64,000 nucleotides of DNA from an uncultured Pantoea sp. (GCA_913778495.1 CAJYVD010000015.1:124001-188000); one strand, 5' to 3'; counted from the stretch's first letter, positions 28,346 through 36,312 are shown. Notes: generated by a model from the letters alone, not told the origin. A program made the numbers and translations.

Positions 28346-29221
28346 TTTCATGCTTTGCAGCATCACATCCACGTTGTGTTTGAAGGCAGCAACATAAGTC
28401 GGCGCCGGGCCATTGGCGTCGGACAGCGCCTCAGGATAAAGCTCGCCGCCGGGCTGAGCCGCAGTTTCGCTGGCAATCTGCTTCACCAAACGCGGGTCGG
28501 TCTGATTTTCCATAAAGTAAGTACGGATGTGCTCAGCTTTGAGCTGTTTGATCAGGGCGGCAACGTCGGTTGCGCTGGCTTCGGCTTCCGTCGAAAAGCC
28601 GACTGGCGCCAGGAAGCTCACGTTATAACGCTGGCCAAAGTAGCCAAACGCATCGTGGCTGGTCAGCACTTTTCGCTTCTGCTGGGGGATCGCGGCAAAG
28701 GCACTTTTGGCCCACGTATCCAACTTCTGTAACTGTTGAATATAGTTTTCGCCGCGTTTACGGATATCGGCCGCATCCTCAGGATCGGCGCTTATCAGCG
28801 CGTTCATGACGTTTCTCGCATAGATTTCGCCATTGTGCATGCTGTTCCACGCATGGGGATCGGTCACGGTTTTCCCCTCTTCCTCCATGCTCCGCGTGCT
28901 AATGCCTTTGGACGCTGTCACGAGGGTACCTTTGTAGCCCGACGCGGCAATCAGCCGGTCCATCCAGCCCTCTAACCCCAATCCGCTGACGAAAACCACG
29001 TCTGCTTTAGCCAACGCCTCGCTGTCCTGCGGCGTAGGTTCAAACGTGTGCGGATCGCCGTTCGGTCCCACCAGCGATTTCACCTTGACGTGATCGCCCC
29101 CAACCTCCTTAACGATATCTGCCAGCACGGTAAAACTGGCCACGGCATCCACCGTCTTGGCCAGCGTCAGCGGACTCACAAATAGCGTGGCAACCGCCAC
29201 CCCGGTAACGAATGTTTTCAT
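28343..29221 (-). CDS. Metal (probably Zn/Mn) ABC transporter substrate-binding protein
   Basis: A 292-residue cluster A-I solute-binding protein of the ZnuA/PsaA/MntC type with an N-terminal signal peptide (ending PLTLA-KT). Candidate metal ligands are His in DPHTFEP, His in DPHAWNS, Glu or His in the LTSHDAFGYF and STEAEAS segments, and an acidic residue near the C-terminus (EALSDA). It lacks the long His/Asp-rich loop of E. coli ZnuA. It is the last gene of a minus-strand operon (small ORF, ATPase, permease, this gene) controlled by a Zur-like box, which makes zinc the likely substrate. The start at 29221 (MKTF) is preferred because GGGGA lies 6 bp upstream; an ATG at 29233 is the alternative. 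Confidence 0.88.
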   Translation of the reverse strand: MKTFVTGVAVATLFVSPLTLAKTVDAVASFTVLADIVKEVGGDHVKVKSLVGPNGDPHTFEPTPQDSEALAKADVVFVSGLGLEGWMDRLIAASGYKGTLVTASKGISTRSMEEEGKTVTDPHAWNSMHNGEIYARNVMNALISADPEDAADIRKRGENYIQQLQKLDTWAKSAFAAIPQQKRKVLTSHDAFGYFGQRYNVSFLAPVGFSTEAEASATDVAALIKQLKAEHIRTYFMENQTDPRLVKQIASETAAQPGGELYPEALSDANGPAPTYVAAFKHNVDVMLQSMK

Positions 29222-29242
29222 TGCTATCCCCATTTCATTAGA

Positions 29243-30082
29243 TTATCGACGGCGTAACACGCCGCCACACGGCCCGATTAATACCGAGATTAAAAACAGT
29301 ACGGCAGCGCTGAGTACCACAGACGGCCCTGCGGGCAGCGCGCAGTGCCAGGAAATCATGAGCCCGGCCAGCGCGGCAAAGAGCGCCAGCAACATGGCAA
29401 TACCCAGCACCCAGGCCAGATGCCGGCTCCAAAAGCGTGCGCTGGTGGCTGGCAGCATCATCAAGCCTACGGACATTAACGTGCCAAGGACCTGGAAACC
29501 GGCGACCAGATTCAGGACCACCAGCATCAGAAAAATGCCGTGCACCAGCGGCGCGCTCCACTTTCCCTGCGCCCGTAAAAAATCCGCGTCAAACGCATCA
29601 ATCACTAAGGGTCGATAGATGATCGCCAGCACGATTAAGGTGAACGCGGCGATGCCGCCGACCAGCATCAAGGCCGCATTGTCAACCGCCAGCAGCGAAC
29701 CGAACAGGACGTGGAGCAGATCGACACTGGAGCCACGCAGAGAAACCAGCGTGACGCCCAGCGCCAGCGATCCCAAGTAAAAGCCAGAAAAACTGGCGTC
29801 CTCTTTCAGCGGGGTATAGCGGCTAACGGCACCAGAAAGCAGCGCCACCGCCAGACCGGCAATCAACCCACCTATGCCCATCGCCACCAGTGACAGACCC
29901 GAAATCAGGTACCCTAGCGCGGCACCGGGCAGCACCGCATGAGACAGGGCATCGCCCACCAAGCTCATACGGCGCAGCGAGAGGAACACGCCGAGCGGCG
30001 TGGCGCTTAACGCGAGCGCTAAACACGCCACCAGCGCGTGCCGCATAAAACCAAACTCGATAAACGGCTGCAGTAAACTCAC
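29243..30082 (-). CDS. Metal ABC transporter permease (ZnuB/MntB-like)
   Basis: A 279-residue ABC-3 family permease with about eight membrane helices. The ABC-interacting segment LSLRRMSLVGDALSHAVLPGAALGYL is characteristic of the zinc/manganese permeases (LVGDALSHAVLPG is nearly invariant). It uses a GTG start overlapping the ATPase stop (GTGA at 30079-30082), so the two are tightly coupled. It forms the membrane channel for the binding protein encoded 21 bp downstream. It does not sit next to E. coli-type znu genes, so it is an additional importer at this locus. Confidence 0.92.
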   Translation of the reverse strand: MSLLQPFIEFGFMRHALVACLALALSATPLGVFLSLRRMSLVGDALSHAVLPGAALGYLISGLSLVAMGIGGLIAGLAVALLSGAVSRYTPLKEDASFSGFYLGSLALGVTLVSLRGSSVDLLHVLFGSLLAVDNAALMLVGGIAAFTLIVLAIIYRPLVIDAFDADFLRAQGKWSAPLVHGIFLMLVVLNLVAGFQVLGTLMSVGLMMLPATSARFWSRHLAWVLGIAMLLALFAALAGLMISWHCALPAGPSVVLSAAVLFLISVLIGPCGGVLRRR

Positions 30083-30732
30083 GAGGCCACCTGATGCAAG
30101 CGCGGCGCAGTGGCAGCGACTTCGTCAAGAGACAGTACATCCTTGAAATACCGCGCGACCAGAGGGCGGTCGTGGAGCACCACCAGTAGCGTAACGCCCG
30201 CTCGCCGCTGCTGTTCGAGTATTGACATCAACAGCGTCACGGTTGGGGCGTCAATGCCGTTAAACGGCTCATCGAGCAGCCAGATTTTGCTGTGTTGCAC
30301 CAGCAAGCGGGCAAACAGCACCCGCTGGAGCTGTCCGCCGGAGAGCGTCGCGGGCTGGGCATCCGCAAAAGCGCGCATCTGCACCGCGTCAAGCGCGGCC
30401 GTAATCTCCTGACGTAGCGTGCGATTGATGGCGCCAAACCAGCCACAGCGCGACCAGCACCCCATCGCCACCAGTTCATACACGGTCAGCGGAAAACGCG
30501 TTTCCAGTTCACTTCGCTGCGGCAACCAGCCAATCTCGTTTTGCGCAGCGCGCAACGTGCAGGTGCCTGTGACCGGTGGAATCAGGCCTGCGATAGTTTT
30601 GAGTAAGGTGGATTTGCCCGTGCCGTTGGCCCCCACTAACGCGGTCATGCTTCCGGCGGCCAGAGACGCGGAGAGAAGAGGCGTCACCGGTGTTTCGCGA
30701 TAGCCGCCCTGTAACTGATTGAGCGTGATCAT
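30079..30732 (-). CDS. Metal ABC transporter ATP-binding protein
   Basis: A 217-residue ABC ATPase: Walker A GANGTGKST, Q-loop WLPQRSEL, signature LSGGQLQRVLFARLL, Walker B IWLLDEPFNG and switch His in VVLHD. The start at 30732 (MITLNQLQGGYRE) is chosen because its ATG overlaps the TGA of an upstream 34-codon ORF (ATGA at 30729-30732); the frame extends to 30747. It pairs with the permease that overlaps its 3' end. Expression should follow the Zur-like box at 30849-30865. Confidence 0.92.
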   Translation of the reverse strand: MITLNQLQGGYRETPVTPLLSASLAAGSMTALVGANGTGKSTLLKTIAGLIPPVTGTCTLRAAQNEIGWLPQRSELETRFPLTVYELVAMGCWSRCGWFGAINRTLRQEITAALDAVQMRAFADAQPATLSGGQLQRVLFARLLVQHSKIWLLDEPFNGIDAPTVTLLMSILEQQRRAGVTLLVVLHDRPLVARYFKDVLSLDEVAATAPRLHQVAS

Positions 30733-30833
30733 GCGTGGACTCCCCATCCAATGGCCAACGCCAGCAGGCTGATAAGCAGCAGCGCGATGATCAGCCGCCC
30801 GCCCAAGGAAAGAAGTAAACCGCTGTAAGTCAT
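30729..30833 (-). CDS. Predicted 34-residue single-pass membrane protein heading the metal ABC operon
   Basis: A short open frame beginning MTYSGLLLSLGGRLIIALLL. A polar N-terminus of four to five residues precedes a continuous hydrophobic stretch of about 20 residues with one Arg, ending GWGVHA. Its TGA overlaps the ATPase ATG (ATGA). It starts 16 bp downstream of the Zur-like box, with AAGG-type sequence weak in the leader (TAAGG about 30 bp upstream), so the RBS is not strong. The case for a real gene is the 4-bp coupling, membrane-like composition and position as first gene of a membrane transporter operon. I recognise no family; a small regulatory or assembly subunit is speculation. Confidence 0.5.
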   Translation of the reverse strand: MTYSGLLLSLGGRLIIALLLISLLALAIGWGVHA

Positions 30834-30848
30834 GAATAGCACCAAATT

Positions 30849-30865
30849 ATGTTATAACATAACAA
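30849..30865. promoter_or_regulatory. Zur-like box upstream of the metal ABC operon
   Basis: ATGTTATAACATAACAA matches ATGTTATAnTATAACAT with two mismatches, and TTATGTTATAACATAA (30847-30862) is a perfect 16-bp palindrome. It lies 16 bp upstream of the small ORF that opens the transporter operon. Its spacing to the first start codon equals that of the box in front of rpmE2. Confidence 0.8.
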
Positions 30866-31067
30866 TAAGGTTACCTGAAAGGGATACCGCTTCGCGCGGC
30901 AGAATGTGTTTCAAAACTTAACGGGGGCATCGCCACGACGGTGCGCGCCAGCGAGGAACGAATGGCAATCCCCATCGCAGCGATTAAAAATTTGTGTAAT
31001 AAGTGGACTTGCTTTATCTCGTCACAAATTGAATGATGGAAGCCACTTCCTTTAAAAAGGATACTTC

Positions 31068-31421
31068 ATGCAATCTATTATTCATTGTACCGTTAACGAG
31101 AATGAAGATGATTGCACGGTGCTGCGTGCAATCATTCAAGGGAATATTCTCAAAATAGCCGAAGCGCTAGCGGGAGATTTGCAATGGTATGACCAGAATG
31201 CCCAATTATCCGCAGAGAGTTTTAAGATTGTTTCCATTCAACCCATAAGCACCAATAGATTTAAAATGCTTTATGATTTTCAGTGGGATTTATTTAATGC
31301 CTGTCTGGATTTAAATGAAAGCGTGACGCAGCGTGAACAGGTTTCCTTCCAAGTTAAACAGGACGCGCTTGTGTTCGACGTGATAGACAACACGCGTCCC
31401 TCACCTGCCGATGAATTGTAA
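31068..31421 (+). CDS. Hypothetical 117-residue acidic protein in AT-rich DNA
   Basis: An open frame with a good RBS (AAGGA 8 bp before the ATG), coding for a soluble, acidic protein starting MQSIIHCTVNENEDDCTVLR. There is no signal peptide, membrane segment or repeat. Codon use is AT-richer than in surrounding housekeeping genes but resembles tomB and hha just downstream. It fills the position between the zinc island and tomB, where E. coli has no such gene. I recognise no family. It could be a regulatory partner of the Hha/TomB module or an unrelated acquired gene. A 146-bp AT-rich gap with no further gene separates it from tomB. Confidence 0.65.
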   Translation: MQSIIHCTVNENEDDCTVLRAIIQGNILKIAEALAGDLQWYDQNAQLSAESFKIVSIQPISTNRFKMLYDFQWDLFNACLDLNESVTQREQVSFQVKQDALVFDVIDNTRPSPADEL

Positions 31422-31567
31422 TATTTAGTAATCGAGGTGAGCAAACCTTATGAATATGGATTATATTTAGCTTGTCGCTAAATTGAATTTATTCGTGATC
31501 GCTTCCTGGCCGCTTTTCCTAATCTCGCCGCGCCGCGGTAACTGTGCAAGCTATGGAGGGGAAAAAG

Positions 31568-31948
31568 ATGGACGAATACTCACCGAAACGGCATGATATT
31601 GCCCAGCTTAAATTCCTGTGTGAGAACCTGTTCGACGAAAGTATGGCGACATTGACTGACAGTCATCATGGCTGGGTTAACGATCCCACTTCAGAAAGCA
31701 ATTTACAGCTCAACGATTTGATTGAGCATATCGCGTCTTTCACAATGAATTACAAAATTAAGCACGTTGAAGATGAAGCGCTGATTACGCAAATCGATGA
31801 ATATCTTGATGATACCTTTATGCTGTTCAGCAGCTATGGAATCAATACGCAGGATCTGCAGCGATGGCAACGTTCAGCAAAACGCTTATTTAACCTGTTT
31901 GCCGAAGAGTGCGCTTTTCTCCAACGACAACTCAGCCATTCCTTTTAG
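31568..31948 (+). CDS. tomB: Hha toxicity modulator TomB
   Basis: A 126-residue all-helical acidic protein beginning MDEYSPKRHDIAQLKFLCEN, close to E. coli TomB (YbaJ). TomB counteracts Hha toxicity and influences biofilm formation and conjugation, through oxygen-dependent oxidation of a Hha cysteine in the published model. Here the conserved DDTFMLFSSYGI segment is present. The start at 31568 has GAGGGGAAAAAG upstream; an in-frame ATG at 31544 precedes the RBS. hha follows 24 bp later, in the same order as in other enterobacteria. Confidence 0.94.
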   Translation: MDEYSPKRHDIAQLKFLCENLFDESMATLTDSHHGWVNDPTSESNLQLNDLIEHIASFTMNYKIKHVEDEALITQIDEYLDDTFMLFSSYGINTQDLQRWQRSAKRLFNLFAEECAFLQRQLSHSF

Positions 31949-31972
31949 CATCAGAGTGAGACCGGTTTATTT

Positions 31973-32191
31973 ATGAGCAACCCAACCCTAACCAAAACAG
32001 ATTATTTGATGCGACTGCGCCGCTGTCGCTCAATCGACACCCTTGAGCGGGTGATTGAAAAAAATAAGTATGAATTACCTGATGATGAACTCGCGGTATT
32101 TTATTCCGCCGCTGACCACCGTTTGGCCGAGCTCACCATGAACAAGCTCTATGACAAAGTGCCTGGTTCGGTCTGGAAGTACGTCCGCTGA
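31973..32191 (+). CDS. hha: Haemolysin-expression modulator Hha
   Basis: A 72-residue H-NS co-regulator of the Hha/YmoA family. It mimics the H-NS oligomerisation domain and joins H-NS filaments on AT-rich DNA. The signature [29 protein letters not shown] and the conserved Cys in RRCRS are present, with the usual C-terminus SVWKYVR. It is co-transcribed with tomB as a proposed toxin-antitoxin-like pair. Like tomB it is AT-rich relative to the window. Confidence 0.96.
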   Translation: MSNPTLTKTDYLMRLRRCRSIDTLERVIEKNKYELPDDELAVFYSAADHRLAELTMNKLYDKVPGSVWKYVR

Positions 32192-32282
32192 GTTTTTTAA
32201 GACTGCACCCATCAATCCCTTCATCCTGCGGCAATGGAATGCCCGCCCGGCGTTATCGTCTAAGAATTGTTGAGGCCTAAAT

Positions 32283-32396
32283 GGGTGGAGGCCCTGCCAG
32301 CTACATCCCGGCACACGCGTCGCCTGCTGCGGCTGCTTCCTTCCGGACCTGACCGAGTTCACAAGTTAGCGTTGCGGGAGAACCAACAGGGCCTCC
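32283..32396 (-). ncRNA. ffs: Signal recognition particle 4.5S RNA
   Basis: On the minus strand the 114-nt mature RNA runs from GGAGGCCCTGTTGG to CAGGGCCTCCACCC. The conserved apical domain reads GGTCAGGTCCGGAAGGAAGC, with the GGAA tetraloop and the Ffh-binding symmetric and asymmetric loops. The 5' and 3' ends pair over the long helix (GGAGGCCCTG with CAGGGCCTCC). Length equals the E. coli mature 4.5S RNA. It pairs with Ffh to target membrane proteins to FtsY and SecYEG. It lies beside atl as in E. coli. Confidence 0.98.
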
Positions 32397-32545
32397 ATTG
32401 ATAAGCCCTCATTTCGAGAGCGGAGGCATTATCGGGGAACCCCCTGTCAATTGCAAGCGCATGCCAGACGACCGTTGTTTTCTTGAACAGAAGAACGAAA
32501 ACACGGTGGCATGTTACAGTTGCCTTTTATCTACAAGGAGTGTGC

Positions 32546-32857
32546 ATGCACGACGAAGGCAATTTTCCACAACGCGTCTGGCAGATTGTCGCCGCCATTC
32601 CCTTTGGCAAGGTGGCCACCTACGGCGATGTTGCGCGGCTTGCCGGTTCCCCACGCGCGGCGCGTCAGGTTGGCGGTGTATTGCGAAGATTACCCAAAGA
32701 ATCCACCCTGCCGTGGTTTCGCGTGATCAACCGCCACGGGCGAATTTCCTTGCAAGGTGACGACCTTTTACGCCAGCGCGATGCGCTGGAAGCCGAAGGT
32801 ATCGAAGTCAGCGATGAGGGTGAGATCGCCCTGAGCGTTTATCGCTGGCAAGGTTGA
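32546..32857 (+). CDS. atl: Alkyltransferase-like DNA damage-sensing protein Atl (YbaZ)
   Basis: A 103-residue member of the MGMT fold family that binds O6-alkylguanine but cannot remove the alkyl group, marking the lesion for nucleotide excision repair. The methyl-acceptor Cys of MGMT is replaced by Trp57: the motif is PWFRV, where MGMT has PCHRV and E. coli Atl has PWHRV, so the His after Trp is also changed, to Phe58. The HTH segment (GSPRAARQVGGVLRRLP) with the recognition Arg is intact. The start at 32546 follows AAGGAG and gives a protein without the extra N-terminal residues annotated in E. coli. Confidence 0.93.
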   Translation: MHDEGNFPQRVWQIVAAIPFGKVATYGDVARLAGSPRAARQVGGVLRRLPKESTLPWFRVINRHGRISLQGDDLLRQRDALEAEGIEVSDEGEIALSVYRWQG

Positions 32858-32876
32858 GGTAAAGCAACAGAAAAGA

Positions 32877-32904
32877 GGCAGCCGCAGGTGGGCTGCCTTT
32901 TATT
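32877..32904. terminator. Convergent terminator between atl and ybaY
   Basis: GGCAGCC (32877-32883) pairs with GGCTGCC (32891-32897), followed by TTTTATT on the plus strand and preceded by AAAAGA. It can serve both atl and ybaY. Confidence 0.8.
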
Positions 32905-32909
32905 ACCTA

Positions 32910-33467
32910 TTACATGCTGGTCGGTGCAGGTACTGAAGCTGACGGCGTCACCTGGGTCGGTGAGGTCGACGGCACCGTTGTCGCAGCACCTGGCTGCGTT
33001 GGCATCGCCATATTTGTCACGGGCACCAGCACCAGGTCGGCTTTTGTACCACCCTGATTGATGACCGGCTTAACGGTATCGGTGATAAAGGCGACTTTTC
33101 CGTCAATCGTAATCGCGGCGCTCAACAGAATACGTGCGTTCGGCTGAATATCCGCCGGATTGAACGGCAGGATAAAGCTAAACGGTGCCTGTTTGCCTTC
33201 AGTACGCACGACGCGCTGTGCCAGCACTTTAGACGGCACATCGGACTGCGAAGCATCGGATAATGTTACGGTGAGCGCCGCATCAGGCGGCAGAGCAATA
33301 CGCTGGCGGATATACACCGAACCACTGACGTTAGGCTGCGTAATTGCGGCCTGCTGCCCCGCGATAGCTGAACCCAGCGTGGGTGTGGGAACCGGTTTAC
33401 TGTGATCGGCACATCCCGTTATCGCTGCGGCCAGCGCCACTCCACTCATCACATGCCAAATTTTCAT
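32910..33467 (-). CDS. ybaY: YbaY-family lipoprotein
   Basis: A 185-residue lipoprotein. The signal peptide ends in ITGC (Cys19 lipidated), followed by a Pro-rich linker. A YscW/YbaY-type beta-sandwich (about residues 45-150) contains the strongly conserved APFSFILPFNPADIQPNARI. The Ser/Thr/Pro-rich tail is TTVPSTSPTQV. It is a homologue of E. coli YbaY, function unknown; YscW-like proteins include type III secretion pilotins. No Asp follows the lipid Cys (C-A-D), so outer-membrane sorting is predicted. Confidence 0.93.
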   Translation of the reverse strand: MKIWHVMSGVALAAAITGCADHSKPVPTPTLGSAIAGQQAAITQPNVSGSVYIRQRIALPPDAALTVTLSDASQSDVPSKVLAQRVVRTEGKQAPFSFILPFNPADIQPNARILLSAAITIDGKVAFITDTVKPVINQGGTKADLVLVPVTNMAMPTQPGAATTVPSTSPTQVTPSASVPAPTSM

Positions 33468-33671
33468 CGATGTCGTCTCCTTATGAACACTATGATTGTC
33501 GGCGGGCTATTTTCTGAATAGCGTTTCAACCGCCGATTGCGATTAATTCTGGCACAAAAATTCGCATCGCGCCTGAAGTCAGGTTTGGCGCGGCGTGTAG
33601 CGGCAAAGCCATTGACGAAAACTGGTCGGATCTTTCACACTTAGCGCCTGCGCCTTTGGGAGAACATGATG

Positions 33672-34535
33672 ATGAGCCAGGCATTAAGCAATCTGCTGAC
33701 GTTACTGAATTTGGAAAAATTAGAGGAAGGCCTGTTTCGCGGTCAAAGTGAGGATCTGGGCCTGCGCCAGGTCTTTGGCGGGCAAGTCGTCGGCCAGGCG
33801 CTGTATGCGGCCAAGCAAACCGTGCCGGAGGCCCGCATCATTCACTCCTTTCACAGCTATTTCTTGCGCCCGGGCGATAGCCAGAAAGCCATTATTTATG
33901 ACGTTGAAACGCTGCGCGACGGTAAAAGTTTCAGCGCGCGCCGCGTCAGTGCGGTGCAGAATGGCCAGCCTATTTTTTATATGACGGCTTCTTTCCAGGC
34001 GCCGGAGCAGGGATTTGAACATCAGAACGCGATGCCAAATGTACCCGGCCCCGACACGCTGCCTTCTGAGCAGGATCTGGCACAAAAGCTGGCGGCGCAC
34101 CTTCCGCTCAAGCTCAAAGAAAAATTTGTCGCGGAGCGTCCGCTGGATATTCGTCCGGTCCAGATCCACAACCCGCTAAAAGGACGCGTCGATGCGCCGG
34201 CCCGCCAGGTCTGGATCCGCGCCAACGGCACATTGCCTGATGACCGCCGCATTCACCAATATCTGCTGGGTTACGCCTCCGATCTTAATTTCCTGCCTGT
34301 GGCGCTGCAGCCGCACGGCAAAGGTTTTTTGGAGCCGGATATGCAGGTGGCGACCATCGACCACTCGATGTGGTTCCATCGCCCGTTTGATCTCAATCAG
34401 TGGCTGCTTTATAGCGTAGAGAGTACTTCGGCGTCTGGCGCGCGCGGTTTCGTGCGTGGGGAGTTTTTCACCCAAGACGGCACCCTGGTCGCGAGCACGG
34501 TTCAGGAAGGCGTCATGCGCCAGCGCGAGGCATAA
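33672..34535 (+). CDS. tesB: Acyl-CoA thioesterase II TesB
   Basis: A 287-residue double-hotdog thioesterase hydrolysing medium- to long-chain acyl-CoA. The N-terminal hotdog includes [20 protein letters not shown], and the C-terminal one includes [25 protein letters not shown] and [17 protein letters not shown]; the last three are the regions carrying the catalytic Asp, Thr and Gln known for E. coli TesB. Three successive ATGs occur at 33666, 33669 and 33672; the third has the best spacing from GGGAG and matches the E. coli start. It converges on amtB. Confidence 0.96.
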   Translation: MSQALSNLLTLLNLEKLEEGLFRGQSEDLGLRQVFGGQVVGQALYAAKQTVPEARIIHSFHSYFLRPGDSQKAIIYDVETLRDGKSFSARRVSAVQNGQPIFYMTASFQAPEQGFEHQNAMPNVPGPDTLPSEQDLAQKLAAHLPLKLKEKFVAERPLDIRPVQIHNPLKGRVDAPARQVWIRANGTLPDDRRIHQYLLGYASDLNFLPVALQPHGKGFLEPDMQVATIDHSMWFHRPFDLNQWLLYSVESTSASGARGFVRGEFFTQDGTLVASTVQEGVMRQREA

Positions 34536-34561
34536 AAAAAGGGGCGATGATCGCCCCTTTG
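34534..34561. terminator. Bidirectional terminator between tesB and amtB
   Basis: GGGGCGA (34541-34547) pairs with TCGCCCC (34551-34557), loop TGA. Seven A residues precede it, giving a T7 tail to the minus-strand amtB transcript. The plus-strand tail for tesB is only TTT. Confidence 0.88.
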
Positions 34562-34580
34562 ATGTTGTCTGCGAGGATGC

Positions 34581-35870
34581 TTACTGGTTGTAAGCGTTTT
34601 CGCCGTGGCTGTTGACATCCAGCCCTTCGCGCTCCTGATCTTCCGGTACGCGGAGGCCAACAATCATATCGGCCAGCTTGAAGCCGATAAACGCCGCCAC
34701 CGCTGACCACACTACGGTCACCAGGCAGCTGAATACCTGCACCCAAACCTGGTGTCCCATGGTGACGCCTTCGGCGTAGCCCACGCCACCCAGTGATGAA
34801 GAGGCGAACACGCCGGTTAAAATACAGCCCAGGATACCGCACACGCCGTGTACACCGAACACGTCACAGGGATCGTCAACGCGCAGCCATTTTTTCAGGG
34901 TGGTCACACCCCAGATACCGGCAAGCCCGCCCGCCAGACCGATGATCAACGCACCGCCTACGCCTACGTAACCACAGGCAGGGGTAATGGCGACCAGGCC
35001 AGCGATGAAACCCGAACACGCGCCCAGCAAAGAAGGCTTGCCGCGCATCGCCCACTCACCAAACACCCAAGAGAGTACCGCACCTGCCGTGGCGACGACG
35101 GTGTTCAGGAAAGCCAGCGCAGCGATTTCGTTTGCCGCAGAAGCCGAGCCCGCGTTGAAACCAAACCAGCCCACATACAGAATGGCGGTACCGAGGAACA
35201 CCATTGGCAGGTTATGCGGCTTGAAGGCCTCTTTGCCAAAGCCTGCACGTTTGCCGACCAGATAAGCACCAACCAAACCGGCAACCGCCGCGTTGATGTG
35301 AACAACGGTACCGCCAGCAAAGTCGAGCGCGCCATCCTGAGCCAGATAGCCGCCGCCCCATACCATGTGTGCGATTGGCAGATAAGAGAGAGTCAGCCAC
35401 ACGCCAACAAAGATCAGTACCGCAGAGAAGCGAATGCGTTCGGCAATCGCACCAACGATTAGCCCAACGGTGATACAGGCAAACGACGCCTGGAATGCAA
35501 CGTGGATGTACTGGTAGAAACTGCCCATAACGGCTTTCAGTTCAATATTCTTCAGCATCACCCACTGGAAGTCGCCGAAGAAGGCGTTGCCCTGGCTAAA
35601 GGCCAGTGAATAGCCATACACCACCCACAGCACACAAACCAGCGCAAACGTCACCGCAACCTGCGTCAGCATGGACAGTACGTTCTTGCCACGAATCAGA
35701 CCGCCGTAAAACAGCGCAATGCCCGGAATGGACATAAAGAGCACCAGCGCGGTACAAATCATCATAAAGGCATTATCAGCTTTGTCCGCAACAGCGGGCG
35801 CAGCTGCCATAGCCAGCGACGGTAACAGTGCCAGGCTGGTGAGGCCCAACTTGGTCAAGAGTTTATTCAT
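34581..35870 (-). CDS. amtB: Ammonium transporter AmtB
   Basis: A 429-residue trimeric ammonium channel. The N-terminus is a signal-like segment (LALLPSLAMAA) followed by 11 helices. Conserved motifs include MICTALVLFMSIPGIALFYGGLIRGKN split over TM1, the pore twin-His region (DFAGGTVVHINAA with the first His, DVFGVHGVCGILG with the second) and the C-terminal GLDVNSHGENAYNQ. It imports ammonium under nitrogen limitation and is blocked by GlnK binding. The start at 35870 is chosen over a GTG at 35888 because of GGGATGG upstream. It is co-transcribed with glnK from a sigma-54 promoter. Confidence 0.97.
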   Translation of the reverse strand: MNKLLTKLGLTSLALLPSLAMAAAPAVADKADNAFMMICTALVLFMSIPGIALFYGGLIRGKNVLSMLTQVAVTFALVCVLWVVYGYSLAFSQGNAFFGDFQWVMLKNIELKAVMGSFYQYIHVAFQASFACITVGLIVGAIAERIRFSAVLIFVGVWLTLSYLPIAHMVWGGGYLAQDGALDFAGGTVVHINAAVAGLVGAYLVGKRAGFGKEAFKPHNLPMVFLGTAILYVGWFGFNAGSASAANEIAALAFLNTVVATAGAVLSWVFGEWAMRGKPSLLGACSGFIAGLVAITPACGYVGVGGALIIGLAGGLAGIWGVTTLKKWLRVDDPCDVFGVHGVCGILGCILTGVFASSSLGGVGYAEGVTMGHQVWVQVFSCLVTVVWSAVAAFIGFKLADMIVGLRVPEDQEREGLDVNSHGENAYNQ

Positions 35871-35903
35871 TTTATTCCATCCCATCACAATTCTGAGCCC
35901 CAG

Positions 35904-36242
35904 TTACAGTGCGGCTTCGTCGGTCTCGCCGGTGCGAATACGAATGACGCGCTGCAGTTCCGCGACGAAGATTTTGCCGTCGCCAATTTTGCCGGTATAA
36001 GCGGCTTTACTGATCACATCCACCACTTCATCAAGCTGATCGTCCGCAATCGCGATATCAATCTTTACTTTTGGCAGGAAGTTGACGCTGTACTCAGCAC
36101 CGCGGTAAAGCTCTGCGTGACCTTTCTGGCGACCAAACCCTTTTACTTCGGACACGGTCAATCCCTGAATGCCAATGGAGGATAAAGCTTCACGCACGTC
36201 CTCCAGCTTAAATGGTTTGATTACCACGGTAACCAGCTTCAT
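35904..36242 (-). CDS. glnK: PII signal-transduction protein GlnK
   Basis: A 112-residue PII protein. The T-loop carries the uridylylation site Tyr51 in ELYRGAEYSVNFLPK, the B-loop is TGKIGDGKIFV and the C-loop is VIRIRTGE. It senses 2-oxoglutarate, ATP/ADP and nitrogen status, and plugs AmtB when deuridylylated. It is the first gene of glnK-amtB, the near-universal pairing. A sigma-54 promoter lies at 36298-36312 and an NtrC-like site near 36422-36436. Confidence 0.98.
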   Translation of the reverse strand: MKLVTVVIKPFKLEDVREALSSIGIQGLTVSEVKGFGRQKGHAELYRGAEYSVNFLPKVKIDIAIADDQLDEVVDVISKAAYTGKIGDGKIFVAELQRVIRIRTGETDEAAL

Positions 36243-36297
36243 ACGTTCCCCTCCGAATAAGAAATTGAATGCGTCGCGCGGACACGCTGATTACTAA

Positions 36298-36312
36298 GCA
36301 ATCCCTGTGCCA
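36298..36312 (-). promoter_or_regulatory. Sigma-54 promoter of glnK-amtB
   Basis: On the minus strand TGGCACAGGGATTGC gives GG, ten bases, then GC, fitting the RpoN consensus TGGCAC-N5-TTGCW. It is 56 bp upstream of the glnK start. Confidence 0.93.
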
